This document shows positions 1-9,246 of a stretch of 64,000 bases of DNA, one piece after another. The stretch covers positions 1-64,000 of the forward strand of contig NZ_BJNZ01000018.1 of NCBI RefSeq assembly GCF_006539945.1. Reading direction: 5' to 3'. The DNA comes from Cellulosimicrobium cellulans. Its GTDB lineage: Bacteria; Actinomycetota; Actinomycetes; Actinomycetales; Cellulomonadaceae. Below the pieces are notes generated by a model. It did not search any database, was not told the origin of the DNA, and saw only the letters and a program-made list of their open reading frames with translations. A program made the position numbers and the translations under genes. Position 1 is the first letter of the stretch. Each line of letters opens with the position of its first letter.

Positions 1-1
1 T

Positions 2-736
2 GCCGGAGGATCGGTCGAGATCTTCCACCTCTACGCGACCGGACGCGGCGTTCCCGGAGCACAGGTCTTCGGCGCGCACCTCACCCCCGACGAGGCGAGC
101 GAAGCCGTCAGAGGCGCGACCGTCCTCACAGACGGCACCTGGGAATGGCGCCGGTCCACGCGAACGCCCGGCCTCGTCTCCCCCGGGCTGAACCTCATCG
201 AGTTCACCCAGGTCAAGGACGGCAAGATCATCGGCTACGCCACGGACGCCGTCTGGTTCCAGGACCGCAACACCAGCCCCTACGACGAGCGCAACGCGCC
301 GTTCACCGCCCAGGTCGAGTCCATCACCCCCGACGACGACGGCACCTACACCGTCACCCTCACCGGGACCCGCGACCTAGGAACCTTCGTCGAGATCAAG
401 GACACCGACGGCACCCTCCTCGCCGCCGAACCCCGACCCGACCCCCGCCCCGCACCCGGCCCCGTCCCCCACGAAGCCCTCACCTGGCGCCTGACCATCA
501 CCGGCGTCCCACCGGGCGACCACACCTGGGGAGCACGCCAGTACTGGTACTCCTCCGTACCCGACCAGGGCTACAACATCACCGGCACCCACCTGCACAT
601 CGGCCTGCAGAACGTCCCCCTCGCCCCCACCCCAGCACTCGCCGCCATAGGCCTCGCCGCGGCCCTCACCACGACGTGGCTCCTGCGCACCCGACGCCAC
701 CGCAACCAGAACGATCACCCCACGACCTCACCCTGA
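2..736 (+). CDS. C-terminal part of a membrane-anchored surface protein (partial)
   Basis: The reading frame is open from the first bases of the window to a TGA at 734-736, giving 244 residues without a start. The sequence reads as an extracellular beta-rich protein: many Thr, Gly and aromatic residues (for example TWEWRRS, IGYATDAVWFQD, HTWGARQYWYSSVPDQGY) and no Cys-rich motif. The end is diagnostic of anchoring: a hydrophobic stretch LAAIGLAAALTTTWLL is followed by a basic tail RTRRHRNQND. I see no LPXTG motif in front of it, so simple membrane anchoring is more likely than sortase anchoring. The function is not recognised. The next gene, about 100 bases downstream on the same strand, also encodes an exported protein. 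Confidence 0.7.
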   Translation, partial: AGGSVEIFHLYATGRGVPGAQVFGAHLTPDEASEAVRGATVLTDGTWEWRRSTRTPGLVSPGLNLIEFTQVKDGKIIGYATDAVWFQDRNTSPYDERNAPFTAQVESITPDDDGTYTVTLTGTRDLGTFVEIKDTDGTLLAAEPRPDPRPAPGPVPHEALTWRLTITGVPPGDHTWGARQYWYSSVPDQGYNITGTHLHIGLQNVPLAPTPALAAIGLAAALTTTWLLRTRRHRNQNDHPTTSP

Positions 737-842
737 CCCCCGTCGACCCGGTCCTGCGACCCCAGCGCTGCGGTGCGCCTGGACGGGGATGCATGGGCAG
801 GTCCGCACACGAGTCACGACACGAGCGAAGGAGCTGAGCGCG

Positions 843-3800
843 ATGGCAGGTCTCGGAAGGAACGGGCGGCGGCGCGCGCGCCGGTCGTCGTGGACGGCAG
901 TGCTCTCCACCGTCGTGGGAGCCGGGCTGGTCCTGGCCGGGTCAGTCGTCGCTCCTCCGGGAGGCCTCCCAGCAGCGTCGGCGATCACCTCGCCCGCGTG
1001 CGTCTCCGCGAACGGTGACGGGCACGGCTCGATCCGCCCGTCGAGCACGTTCGTGGTGCCGCGCCTCGCCTGGTTCACCGACACGAACGGGGCGTACCGC
1101 CCGTTCACCCAGGAGGCGTGGAACGCCTCCCTCGCGCGCCTCAAGGACGCCGGGCTGTCGTCCGTGATCGTGCAGGCCACCGCCTACAGCGGCGACTTCT
1201 CGGGCACGCACATGCCGTACTTCCCGAACCGCGACGCCTCCGGCGACGTCATCTACCCGGAGACTCCCTCAGGTCAGGGGTACTCGGAGGCGACTCTCGC
1301 CGCCGAGCGGGACCAGCTCCACCGCATCCTCGAGGCGGCCCGCCTGCACGGCATGACCGTGACCGTCGGGCTCGGCCTGGCAGAGAGCGAGTGGTTCAAC
1401 ATTCCGCCGGAGGATTCCCAACCAGGCTGGAGAAACCAGACGTGGCTCGGCCAGGAGAGGGGCCGCGCCGTCTCAGCGGGGAAGGCGATCTGGGACACGT
1501 TCGGCAAGGCCACGGGTCCCTACCAAGGCCGGTACGCGAGCACGATCGACGGCTGGTATCTGCCGTACGAGCTCGAGGGCTACAGACTTGCCGACTTCAT
1601 GGGTGGCGTCCACCAACCGACGCCCGAGCGCGCGCACCCCTATGTCGACACCTACCTCAAGGGCGCGTCACAGGCGCTGGTCTCCTCCTCGGGCAAGAAG
1701 CGGGTGGTCGTCTCGCCGCTCTTCACCGCCGACTCCGACGACCCAGGCAGCACGGCCGAGCAGAATCGCCTGTCCGCGTGGAAGGACGTATGGCAGCGCG
1801 CGTACTCCACCACCGACCTCTCCGTCGTCGCGCCGCAGGACGGCGCTGGGTCGGGCAAGGTCACGGCGGCGGACCTGGCCCGGTGGATCGGCAGGACCGA
1901 GGAGGCCCGCGTCGCGGCCGGGTCGTCCGGCGTCGAGGCGGGCAACGAGGTGTGGGGCAACGCGGAGAACTACCGCGACCAGAACGAGGGCATCGACCAC
2001 ATGGGCATGCGCAACCACGCGCAGAACCTCGCGGCGATGAAGGCAAGCGGTGCGAGCACGCTGGTCACGTTCTCGATGCACCGCATCGACGACGTGGCCG
2101 GGCATGACGGTGCAGGGACGAACGCGCTGTACCGGGCCGCGTTCGCCGCGTGGGCGAGCGGGGAAGGATGCCCCGCGACCGCGCTGTCCGCGCCCCGGGG
2201 CTTCGCTGCCGTGACCGGAAGCGGCGCGGCCGGGCAGGACGAGTCCACCACCGTCCGCCTGACGTGGGACCAGTCCACCACCAGCACGACGAGCCCGGGC
2301 CGCAAGGTCGCGGGCTACCTCGTGCTGCGCGACGGACGCCGCGTCGGGGAGTACGCCGCCCCGACGGCGGCGGGTGAAGGCATGACACACCTGGACTACC
2401 AGATGCAGCCCGGCCGCACGTACACGTACCAGGTGTACGCCTACGACGCCTGGGGCACCTACTCCCCGGCGGCGAGCGCGATCACCGTGACGGTGCCGTG
2501 GACCGCTGCCGCCCTCGCCGCGCGCGACGGCGGCCCCGGCGACTTCAACGTGGCCCGCAACGCCCCCTACGCGATCACCTCCACCGCCACGGGGACTCCG
2601 ATCAGCGCGGACGGGATCGACGAGCGGAACGTCACCGACGAGCTGACACCCTCGCCGGCGTACGACGATCCGGTGGCCACCCCCGGCGACATCGGGCACG
2701 CGGCCACCCCGACGGCCCCGAAGGTCTCCGCCACGTATGCGGAGGGTGCGGCGACCGACACGGTGCTGGCGACGAACGGCGTGTTCGACGGGCGCTGGCA
2801 GGGCCAGTTCACGGAGTCCTCCGGCTACTGGGCGATCCGGATCGACCTGACCGCGGTCCACCCCGGCGGGGTCCCTGTGCGGCAGGTGAACACCCAGTGG
2901 GGTCACGATCCCGCCTTCGGCGTGTCCGCACCCACGAAGGTGCAGGTCCAGCTCGTTCGGGCGGGGAACGCCGGGCTCGTCGACCTGGGTGCGCAACGGC
3001 TGCCCGACGCGGACCGCGCGACCAAGGGCGCCAAGTGGTACCACCACCAGGCCGCCACCCAGATCGAGAACGTCACCGCCGTCCTCATCACCGTGGACCA
3101 GCAGGGCGGCAGCTGGGCCTTCCTCGGCGAGGCCCAGGCGATGGACGACGGCGGCACCAACAGTGCGGCGCGCGCCCCCTACCTGTTGCAGGACTACAAC
3201 TCCGACACCGACCTGACCTACGACCCGTGGAACCCGGACGGCACCGTCGTGTACGCGGGGACGCGCGCCTGGTCCGTCACCGACGGCACGGCCGCGACCA
3301 GGACCACGAGCCAGCCCGAGAACCAGTACATGTCCGACCCCGCGTGGACGGGGCGCATCACGTCCGGCAGCACGTACCTCACCCTCGACCTCGGCGCCCG
3401 GCAACGCGACCTGACCGACATCACCCTGGGCACCTATCACCGGCCCGGTGCCGCGATCAGGACACCCGGGACAGCACGGATCCGTGTCGCCGGCCCGGAC
3501 AACGCCTGGCACGACACGTGGAGCGCGCCGGTGACCTTGACGACGCCCACCGGATCCGGCTATGCGGACCGGGTCGTGCAGACGATTCCCGTACCCGCGG
3601 ACAGGAGCACCGCCCGGTTCGTGCAGATCCACCTGACCACGACCCCTGGTCAGTACCTGTTCCTGGACGAGGTCGAGGTCCATACGCGCACCACCACCAA
3701 CTCGGCGCTGGACCGGCCCGTCACCCACCTCAACCGCTCCGCGGGTCTGTGCAGCGGCACCACCTGCCGGGGGGCCGCGGCCCTCGGGGCGGACCTCGGT

Positions 3801-4259
3801 GTCCTCACGTCGGCCGCCTCGTTCACCACGACCTGGAACGGGTCAGAACGGTGGGCGATGACCCTCGTGCCCGACCTCGACGACCCCACGATCCGGGGAA
3901 CCACCTACGAGGTCGACCTCGCGGGCGGCACCGGGCAGCCGAACCGCACGATCACCGAGGTCACCACGACCTGGCTCGAGGACTACGACGCCTCCGTCGT
4001 CCTGCCCGCGACGGTGACGGTCCAGTACCGCAACGGAGCAGGGGGAACCTGGCACACGCTCGGCACGGCGCACCAGCCGGCCGTGCCTCAGGAGATCCCG
4101 CGCCTGCCCCTCACCTGGACGTACCGGACCGTCCCCACCGCCCCGGTCACCGCGACCGCGATCAGGGTCCGCGCCACCAACTCCAGCATCAAGCCGTGGA
4201 CCGAGGCGGGGCCCGCCTGGGTCGCCCTTGCGAGCGTCACCACGCAGACGCCGGGGTAG
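843..4259 (+). CDS. Large secreted multidomain protein, glycoside-hydrolase-like (DUF4434-type) with FnIII and galactose-binding-like modules
   Basis: The 1138-residue protein starts at the ATG at 843, which has GAAGGAG about 10 bases upstream; an in-frame ATG at 789 lacks this. An arginine-rich n-region and hydrophobic core end near ASA (about residue 47), a typical signal peptide. Residues about 60-440 look like a TIM-barrel sugar enzyme of the DUF4434 type: PRLAWFTDTNGAY, an EAWNASLARLKDAGLSSVIV helix-strand unit, GWYLPYELEG and a late FSMHRIDD strand. A fibronectin type III domain follows (about 447-550), then two or three beta-sandwich regions resembling F5/8-type carbohydrate-binding domains (about 565-952 and 955-1137). 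There is no anchor, so release outside the cell is expected. The substrate is unknown. The gene is convergent with prs and the insertion sequence. Confidence 0.75.
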   Translation: MAGLGRNGRRRARRSSWTAVLSTVVGAGLVLAGSVVAPPGGLPAASAITSPACVSANGDGHGSIRPSSTFVVPRLAWFTDTNGAYRPFTQEAWNASLARLKDAGLSSVIVQATAYSGDFSGTHMPYFPNRDASGDVIYPETPSGQGYSEATLAAERDQLHRILEAARLHGMTVTVGLGLAESEWFNIPPEDSQPGWRNQTWLGQERGRAVSAGKAIWDTFGKATGPYQGRYASTIDGWYLPYELEGYRLADFMGGVHQPTPERAHPYVDTYLKGASQALVSSSGKKRVVVSPLFTADSDDPGSTAEQNRLSAWKDVWQRAYSTTDLSVVAPQDGAGSGKVTAADLARWIGRTEEARVAAGSSGVEAGNEVWGNAENYRDQNEGIDHMGMRNHAQNLAAMKASGASTLVTFSMHRIDDVAGHDGAGTNALYRAAFAAWASGEGCPATALSAPRGFAAVTGSGAAGQDESTTVRLTWDQSTTSTTSPGRKVAGYLVLRDGRRVGEYAAPTAAGEGMTHLDYQMQPGRTYTYQVYAYDAWGTYSPAASAITVTVPWTAAALAARDGGPGDFNVARNAPYAITSTATGTPISADGIDERNVTDELTPSPAYDDPVATPGDIGHAATPTAPKVSATYAEGAATDTVLATNGVFDGRWQGQFTESSGYWAIRIDLTAVHPGGVPVRQVNTQWGHDPAFGVSAPTKVQVQLVRAGNAGLVDLGAQRLPDADRATKGAKWYHHQAATQIENVTAVLITVDQQGGSWAFLGEAQAMDDGGTNSAARAPYLLQDYNSDTDLTYDPWNPDGTVVYAGTRAWSVTDGTAATRTTSQPENQYMSDPAWTGRITSGSTYLTLDLGARQRDLTDITLGTYHRPGAAIRTPGTARIRVAGPDNAWHDTWSAPVTLTTPTGSGYADRVVQTIPVPADRSTARFVQIHLTTTPGQYLFLDEVEVHTRTTTNSALDRPVTHLNRSAGLCSGTTCRGAAALGADLGVLTSAASFTTTWNGSERWAMTLVPDLDDPTIRGTTYEVDLAGGTGQPNRTITEVTTTWLEDYDASVVLPATVTVQYRNGAGGTWHTLGTAHQPAVPQEIPRLPLTWTYRTVPTAPVTATAIRVRATNSSIKPWTEAGPAWVALASVTTQTPG

Positions 4260-4300
4260 CCCGGCGTATGAAGAGCTGAGCTGGAGAACCGTCCGCGACG

Positions 4301-4329
4301 CCTAGCTGTACTGACCGGACAGGTTGGTC
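4301..4329. repeat. Left target duplication and left inverted repeat of the IS481-family element
   Basis: CCTAGC (4301-4306) is the left copy of a 6-bp target duplication. The element then starts with TGTACTGACCGGA and continues to GTTGGTC at 4329. Read inward, the right end is the same except for two bases of 23. The duplication matches the NCTAGN target known for IS481. Its CTAG also supplies the TAG stop of the transposase. Confidence 0.92.
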
Positions 4330-5288
4330 AATCGGGTGATCGGTGGCTTGTTCCCGCAGGCGGTGTGGGGGCGGTGGTGGTTGTACTCGTGGATCCATGC
4401 TGGCAGAGCAGCGCGTCGTTCGGTCTCTGAGGTGTAGGCGCGGGCGTAGCCCCAGCCGTCGGCGAGGGTGCGGTGGAAGCGTTCGATCTTGCCGTTCGTC
4501 TGGGGCCGGTAGGGGCGGGTCCGGGAGTGCGTGATCTCGAGTTCGGCGCAGGTCTCGCGCCACAGGTGTGAGCGGTAGGGCGAGCCGTTGTCCGACAAGA
4601 CTCGTTGGGTGGTGATGCCGCGGGCGGCGAACCAGGTCACGGCCCGGCGCAGGACGGCGGTCGCAGTGACGGCGGTCTCGTCGTCGTGGACCTCGGCATA
4701 GGCGACCCTGGAGTGGTCGTCGATCACGGTGTGTACGAACGCGTGCCCCATCTTCGGATGACTGTAGGCATTCTTGGGCTTGCCGGGCGTTGCCGCTCGG
4801 TGGCGTCTGCCCTGGGGGCGGCCTACAAACCGCCACCCGCCGCCGTCAGGGATGTTGCCGAGCTTCTTGACGTCCACGTGCAGCATCGCGCCGGGGTGGT
4901 CGTGTTCATAGCGGCGCACCAGCTCACCGGTGGCCCGGTCGACGTGCGAGAGCCGGTTGAGTCGGCACCGGACCAGGACGCGGTGCGCAGTCGAGGGCGC
5001 GACGCTGGTCAGCGCGGCCAGCTGGACCGGGCCCAGACGCTTACGCAGCCGCAACGACACGATCCGCCTGGTCGTCGCCCCGTCGGTCTTGGCCGGCATC
5101 CGGCGCGGACGCGAAGACCGGTCCGCCATGGAATCGCCGGTCGCGTACCGGTCGGCCCACCGTTTGACCGTGGGCCACGAGCACTGGAACCGGGCCGCCA
5201 CCTCCGCGATCGGGACGTGCTGGTCGATCACCAGCCGGGCGACCGTGAGCCGGGCGCGCGGCGTCAGAGCGGCATTAGCGTGGGACAC
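4302..5288 (-). CDS. IS481-family transposase
   Basis: A 328-residue DDE transposase. The start is the GTG at 5286-5288, preceded by AGGAGG at six bases; the frame stays open further upstream but without a ribosome site. An N-terminal helix-turn-helix (IAEVAARFQCSWPTVKRWADRY, residues about 27-48) is followed by an rve integrase core with MLHVDVKKLG (first Asp), RVLSDNGSPYRS (second Asp) and GKIERFHRTLADGW (Glu). The final Ser codon is half target sequence and the TAG stop at 4302-4304 lies wholly in the target duplication, so the element carries no stop codon of its own. It is most likely active or recently active. Confidence 0.95.
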   Translation of the reverse strand: MSHANAALTPRARLTVARLVIDQHVPIAEVAARFQCSWPTVKRWADRYATGDSMADRSSRPRRMPAKTDGATTRRIVSLRLRKRLGPVQLAALTSVAPSTAHRVLVRCRLNRLSHVDRATGELVRRYEHDHPGAMLHVDVKKLGNIPDGGGWRFVGRPQGRRHRAATPGKPKNAYSHPKMGHAFVHTVIDDHSRVAYAEVHDDETAVTATAVLRRAVTWFAARGITTQRVLSDNGSPYRSHLWRETCAELEITHSRTRPYRPQTNGKIERFHRTLADGWGYARAYTSETERRAALPAWIHEYNHHRPHTACGNKPPITRLTNLSGQYS

Positions 5289-5410
5289 GAGGGCCTCCTG
5301 TGAGCGGAGCGGATACCTAGGCAGTTCCACTCCACCGCGGGAGGCCCTCGTGCGCTACCAGATCAGATCAACGCGTCGCACTCATTCGACCAACGTCTCC
5401 GGTCAGTACA
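4307..5410 (-). mobile_element. IS481-family insertion sequence, complete
   Basis: The 1104-bp element is bounded by 23-bp inverted repeats (21 of 23 bases match, outer bases TGT...ACA) and by a perfect CCTAGC duplication at 4301-4306 and 5411-5416. It holds one DDE transposase on the minus strand. The intact ends, intact transposase and exact duplication show a simple, fairly recent insertion. The target hexamer is the last codon plus stop of prs, so prs is not interrupted; prs transcription now runs into the transposase. Confidence 0.95.
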
Positions 5411-5416
5411 CCTAGC
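5388..5416. repeat. Right inverted repeat and right target duplication of the IS481-family element
   Basis: The right end reads ...GGTCAGTACA to 5410, the complement of the left terminus, followed by the second CCTAGC (5411-5416). The CTA of this copy, read on the minus strand, is the TAG stop of prs. The same six bases thus end two genes, one at each side of the element. Confidence 0.92.
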
Positions 5417-6395
5417 TGTTGCCGTCGAAGAGCGAGGTGACGGAACCGTCGTCGAACACCTCGCGGATGGCGCGCGCGACGAGCGGCGCGATGGAGAGCA
5501 CGGTGAGCTGCGGGAACTGCTTCTCCGCGGCGATGGGCAGGGTGTCCGTGATGACGACCTCGCTCGCCCCGCACTCCGAGAGGCGCTGCGCCGCCGGGTC
5601 GGACAGCACGCCGTGCGTCGCCGCCACGATGACGGACCGGGCGCCCGCCGCGAGGATGACGCGCACCGCCTCGGCGATCGTGCCGCCGGTGTCGATGAGG
5701 TCGTCGACGAGCACGCAGTCGCGGCCCTCGACGTCGCCGACGACGCGGTTGGCGACGGCCTGGTTGGGGCGCGTGACGTCGCGCGTCTTGTGCACGAACG
5801 CGAGCGGCCCGCCACCGAGCTTCGCCGCCCACTGCTCGGCGACGCGGATGCGCCCGGCGTCGGGCGAGACGACCGTGACGTTCGACGTGTCGACGCGGGA
5901 GCGCACGTAGTCCGTGAGGATCGGCATGGCCCACAGGTGGTCGACGGGGCCGTCGAAGAAGCCCTGCGTCTGCGCGGCGTGCAGGTCGACGCTCATGAGG
6001 CGGTCGGCGCCCGCGGCGGTGAACAGGTCGGACATGAGGCGGGCCGAGATCGGCTCGCGGCCACGGTGCTTCTTGTCCTGGCGCGCGTAGCCGTAGAACG
6101 GCTGGACGACCGTGATGGTGCGGGCCGAGGCGCGCTTCGCGGCGTCGACCATGAGCAGCTGCTCCATGATCCACTGGTTGATCGGGGCGGTGTGGCTCTG
6201 GAGGATGAAGACGTCGGCGCCGCGCACCGACTCGCCGAACCGGACGTAGATCTCGCCGTTCGCGAAGTCGTACGCGGTCGTGGGCAGCAGGTCGATGCCC
6301 AGCTCCCGCGCGACGTCGTTGGCCAGCTCGGGGTGCGCGCGCCCCGAGGCGAGGACGAGGGACTTCTCCCCGTTGCCGGCGATCGTGCTGCTCAT
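5412..6395 (-). CDS. prs: Ribose-phosphate pyrophosphokinase
   Basis: A 327-residue PRPP synthase, which makes phosphoribosyl pyrophosphate from ribose 5-phosphate and ATP for purine, pyrimidine, His, Trp and NAD synthesis. Visible landmarks are FANGEIYVRFGESVRG, the divalent-metal loop SVDLHAAQTQGFFD, HKTRDV and the PRPP loop CVLVDDLIDTGGT. The ATG at 6393-6395 has GAAGGA upstream. The gene follows glmU by 68 bases on the same strand, the usual actinobacterial pair. The last codon and TAG stop are inside the IS481 target, so the protein is complete although the element abuts it. The rplY and pth genes that often follow prs are absent here. Confidence 0.96.
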   Translation of the reverse strand: MSSTIAGNGEKSLVLASGRAHPELANDVARELGIDLLPTTAYDFANGEIYVRFGESVRGADVFILQSHTAPINQWIMEQLLMVDAAKRASARTITVVQPFYGYARQDKKHRGREPISARLMSDLFTAAGADRLMSVDLHAAQTQGFFDGPVDHLWAMPILTDYVRSRVDTSNVTVVSPDAGRIRVAEQWAAKLGGGPLAFVHKTRDVTRPNQAVANRVVGDVEGRDCVLVDDLIDTGGTIAEAVRVILAAGARSVIVAATHGVLSDPAAQRLSECGASEVVITDTLPIAAEKQFPQLTVLSIAPLVARAIREVFDDGSVTSLFDGNS

Positions 6396-6463
6396 ACCAG
6401 TGGGTTCCTTCGGTGGTGTTTCCGGGTGCGGGGTGGGTCTGAGGAGGTCTCGGCCGGACGCGG

Positions 6464-8140
6464 TCAGTCTGCCGTGGTCGCGGGGCGACCGCCACGCAGC
6501 GCCTCGAGCGTGTGCTCGAGCTCGGGCCCGGGCGGCGGCGGCGTGGGGCGCTCGGCGGTCGCCGCGGCGCTCTGGTCCGCGAGCTGCGCCTGCGCCTGGG
6601 CGCCGAGCGGCGGCGCCTCGGGGTCCGTCGCACGCGCGGCCGCGGCCGCCTCGGCCGCCGGGGTCCCCGGACGGCGGCGCTCGACCCAGCCCTCGATGTT
6701 GCGCTGCGGCCCGCCGCTCACGCCGAGCGCGCCCGCGGGCACGTCGCGGCGGATCACGGAGCCGGCCGCCGTGTACGCGCCGTCGCCGACCGTCACGGGT
6801 GCGACGAACATGTTGTCCGCGCCGGTGCGCGCGTGCGAGCCGATCACGGTGCGGTGCTTGTGGACGCCGTCGTAGTTGACGGTGACCGACGCGGCGCCGA
6901 TGTTCGTGTGCTCGCCGATCGTGGCGTCGCCCACGTAGGACAGGTGCGGGATCTTGGAACCCTCGCCGATCTCCGCGTTCTTCGTCTCGACGAACGTGCC
7001 GATCTTGCCCTTCGCGCCGAGCACGGTGCCCGGGCGCAGGTAGGCGAACGGCCCGACGGACGTCCCCGCGCCCAGCACCGCGAGGCTGCCGTGCGTGCGG
7101 GTCACCGCCGCACCGGCGCCGACCTCGGTGTCCGTGAGCGTCGTGTCCGGGCCGATCGTCGCGCCCTCCGCGACGACCGTCGCGCCGTGGAGCTGCGTGC
7201 CCGGCAGGAGCGTCACGTCGCGCGCGAGCTCGACGTCGACGTCGACCCACGTCGTCGCCGGGTCGACGACGGTCACGCCCTCGCGCATCCAGTCCTCGAG
7301 GATCCGGCGGTTGAGCTCCGCGCGCAGCGTCGCGAGCTGCACGCGGTCGTTGACGCCCTCGACGATCGTCGGGTCCGCCGAGACGAGCGCCCGGACCGTG
7401 CCGCCCTCGGCGCGCGCCGCCGCGACGACGTCCGTGAGGTAGACCTCGCCCTGCGCGTTGTCGCGGCCGAGCGTGCCCAGCCCGCGGCGCAGGACCGCGG
7501 CGTCGAACACGTAGATCGACGCGTTGATCTCGCGGATCGCGCGCTCGTCGGCCGACGCGTCCTTGTGCTCGACGATGCGCAGCACGTCGCCCGAGCCGTC
7601 GCGCACGACGCGCCCGTAGCCCGTCGCGTCCTCGAGCTCCGTCGTCAGCATCGTCACCGCGTTGCCGTCCTCGACGTGCGCGGCGAGGAGCTGGGCCAGC
7701 GTGCCACCGTCGAGCAGGGGGGTGTCGCCCGCAGTCACGACCACGGGACCCTCGAGCCCGTCGCCGGCGCCGCGTCCCTCCTCGCCGTCGGGCACGCCGT
7801 GCAGGAGCGCCTGCGCGTGGGCCTTGGCGTCGAGCGCGGCGAGCGCGCACTGCACGGCCCGCCCCGTCCCGGGGATCTCGTCCTGGTCCACGACGACGGC
7901 GTCCGGGTCGACCGACACCGCGTGCTCGGCGACGCGGTCGCGCTCGTGCCGCACGACGACGGCGAGCAGCGCCGGGTCGAGCGAGCGCGCGGCGACGAGC
8001 ACGTGCCCGAGCAGGCTGCGGCCCGCGAGCGTGTGCAGCATCTTGGGGGTGGACGACTTCATCCGCGTGCCCTCGCCTGCGGCGAGGACGATCACGGCAG
8101 CGGGGGCGACGGTGGTGTCGGTGCCCTGCTGAGCTTCCAT
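6464..8140 (-). CDS. glmU: Bifunctional GlmU: N-acetylglucosamine-1-phosphate uridyltransferase / glucosamine-1-phosphate acetyltransferase
   Basis: The 558-residue cytosolic enzyme makes UDP-GlcNAc for peptidoglycan in two steps. The N-terminal half carries the nucleotidyl-binding loop [11 protein letters not shown] (residues about 20-30) and [19 protein letters not shown] and NASIYVFD. The C-terminal half is a left-handed beta helix of hexapeptide turns with the acetyltransferase signatures [18 protein letters not shown] and VTVNYDG. After the helix (from about WVERRRPG) there is a tail of about 80 residues rich in Ala, Pro and Gln, longer than in most GlmU proteins (usually about 450-490 residues). 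The ATG at 8138-8140 has GAGGGGA upstream. prs follows in the same direction. Confidence 0.96.
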   Translation of the reverse strand: MEAQQGTDTTVAPAAVIVLAAGEGTRMKSSTPKMLHTLAGRSLLGHVLVAARSLDPALLAVVVRHERDRVAEHAVSVDPDAVVVDQDEIPGTGRAVQCALAALDAKAHAQALLHGVPDGEEGRGAGDGLEGPVVVTAGDTPLLDGGTLAQLLAAHVEDGNAVTMLTTELEDATGYGRVVRDGSGDVLRIVEHKDASADERAIREINASIYVFDAAVLRRGLGTLGRDNAQGEVYLTDVVAAARAEGGTVRALVSADPTIVEGVNDRVQLATLRAELNRRILEDWMREGVTVVDPATTWVDVDVELARDVTLLPGTQLHGATVVAEGATIGPDTTLTDTEVGAGAAVTRTHGSLAVLGAGTSVGPFAYLRPGTVLGAKGKIGTFVETKNAEIGEGSKIPHLSYVGDATIGEHTNIGAASVTVNYDGVHKHRTVIGSHARTGADNMFVAPVTVGDGAYTAAGSVIRRDVPAGALGVSGGPQRNIEGWVERRRPGTPAAEAAAAARATDPEAPPLGAQAQAQLADQSAAATAERPTPPPPGPELEHTLEALRGGRPATTAD

Positions 8141-8170
8141 GGGTGTTCCCCTCGGGATCGGTGGCACGAG

Positions 8171-8242
8171 CTCCGCCCCCAGGACTCGAACCTGGACCAA
8201 GGGCACCAAAAACCCTTGTGCTGCCGATTACACCAAGGCGGA
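8171..8242 (-). tRNA. tRNA-Gln (anticodon UUG)
   Basis: On the minus strand the 72 bases fold as a tRNA: acceptor TCCGCCT pairs with GGGCGGA, the D arm is GTGT...GCAC, the anticodon stem is AGGGT/GCCCT around the loop TTTTGGT, and the T arm contains GGTTCGAGTCC. The anticodon TTG reads CAA (Gln). The CCA end is not encoded. It lies 30 bases upstream of glmU. Confidence 0.95.
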
Positions 8243-8486
8243 TCGGACCCGGCGACGCTCGCGCCCGGTGCGTTCCCGGGCCACGGCGGGCGGGGTGGGT
8301 CCGGGAACAGTCTGCCAGGTCGGTCCCCGTGCCCGACGCCGGTCGTGCCCGTCTCGTCCGGTCCGCGCCGCGCCCGGGACGTGGTCCGCACCACACACCC
8401 CGCACGCGTGCCCCCTCGCAGGGGCGCCCGCGCCGTCGGGCCGGACCTTCCGTCTGCCGGGAGCGGCCGCACGGCATGATGGACCC

Positions 8487-9125
8487 GTGGCCGAATCCAG
8501 ACGCACCCCCCGATCCCGCATGACTGCGAGCCAGCGGCGCGAGCAGCTGCTCGCGGTCAGCCGTCGGCTGTTCGCCGAGAAGGGGTTCGAGGGGACGAGC
8601 GTCGAGGAGATCGCCGCGCGCGCCGAGGTGTCCAAGCCGGTCGTGTACGAGCACTTCGGCGGCAAGGAGGGCATCTACGCCGTCGTCGTGGACCGCGAGG
8701 TCCAGGCGCTCACGGCGGCGCTTTCCGGTGCCCTCGACGAGGGCGGCCACCCCAAGGTGCTCCTCGAGCGCACCGCGCTCGCGCTCCTGTCCTACATCGA
8801 GGCGTCCGAGGACGGTTTCCGCATCCTCGTGCGCGACTCCCCCGTCGCCCAGGCCACGGGCACGTTCTCCAGCCTCATCGGCGACGTCGCGACCCAGGTG
8901 GAGCACCTCCTGGCGAACCAGTTCCGCACGCGCGGCCTCGACCCCAAGGTCGCGCCCATCTACGCGCAGATGCTCGTCGGCATGGTCGCGCTCACCGGGC
9001 AGTACTGGCTCGACGCGCGCTCGCCCAAGAAGACCGAGGTCGCGGCGCACCTCGTCAACCTCGCGTGGAACGGCCTCGCGGACATGGAGAAGCGCCCGCA
9101 CCTCATCACGACGCCCAGGTCATGA
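8487..9125 (+). CDS. TetR-family transcriptional regulator
   Basis: A 212-residue repressor. The N-terminal DNA-binding domain is clear: REQLLAVSRRLFAEKGFEGTSVEEIAARAEVSKPVVYEHFGGKEGIYAVVV, with the helix-turn-helix at about residues 34-55. The rest is an all-helical ligand domain ending in EKRPHLITTPRS. I use the GTG at 8487; an ATG at 8520 would shorten it by 11 residues, and neither has a strong ribosome site. A TetR gene next to glmU-prs is common in actinobacteria (an Rv1019-type neighbour). Its ligand and targets cannot be read from the sequence. The 244 bases between it and the tRNA hold no gene. Confidence 0.85.
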   Translation: MAESRRTPRSRMTASQRREQLLAVSRRLFAEKGFEGTSVEEIAARAEVSKPVVYEHFGGKEGIYAVVVDREVQALTAALSGALDEGGHPKVLLERTALALLSYIEASEDGFRILVRDSPVAQATGTFSSLIGDVATQVEHLLANQFRTRGLDPKVAPIYAQMLVGMVALTGQYWLDARSPKKTEVAAHLVNLAWNGLADMEKRPHLITTPRS

Positions 9126-9246
9126 CGGCGTCCTGACGCGTCCGTCCACTGGTCGCCCCGGGAAACTTCCCAGAATCCGCGTCATGGGGCCCGGGCGAAC
9201 TCGTCTCTCCTTGTGGAAGCACGAGATCGACGAAGCGGGGCACTTC

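Noticed and set aside
1668-3728. Antisense 686-codon reading frame
   Set aside because: It is a shadow of the secreted protein on the plus strand, caused by high GC content; it has no ribosome site or family motif.
5412-6395. prs disrupted by the IS element
   Set aside because: The target duplication restores the last codon and TAG stop, so the protein is complete.
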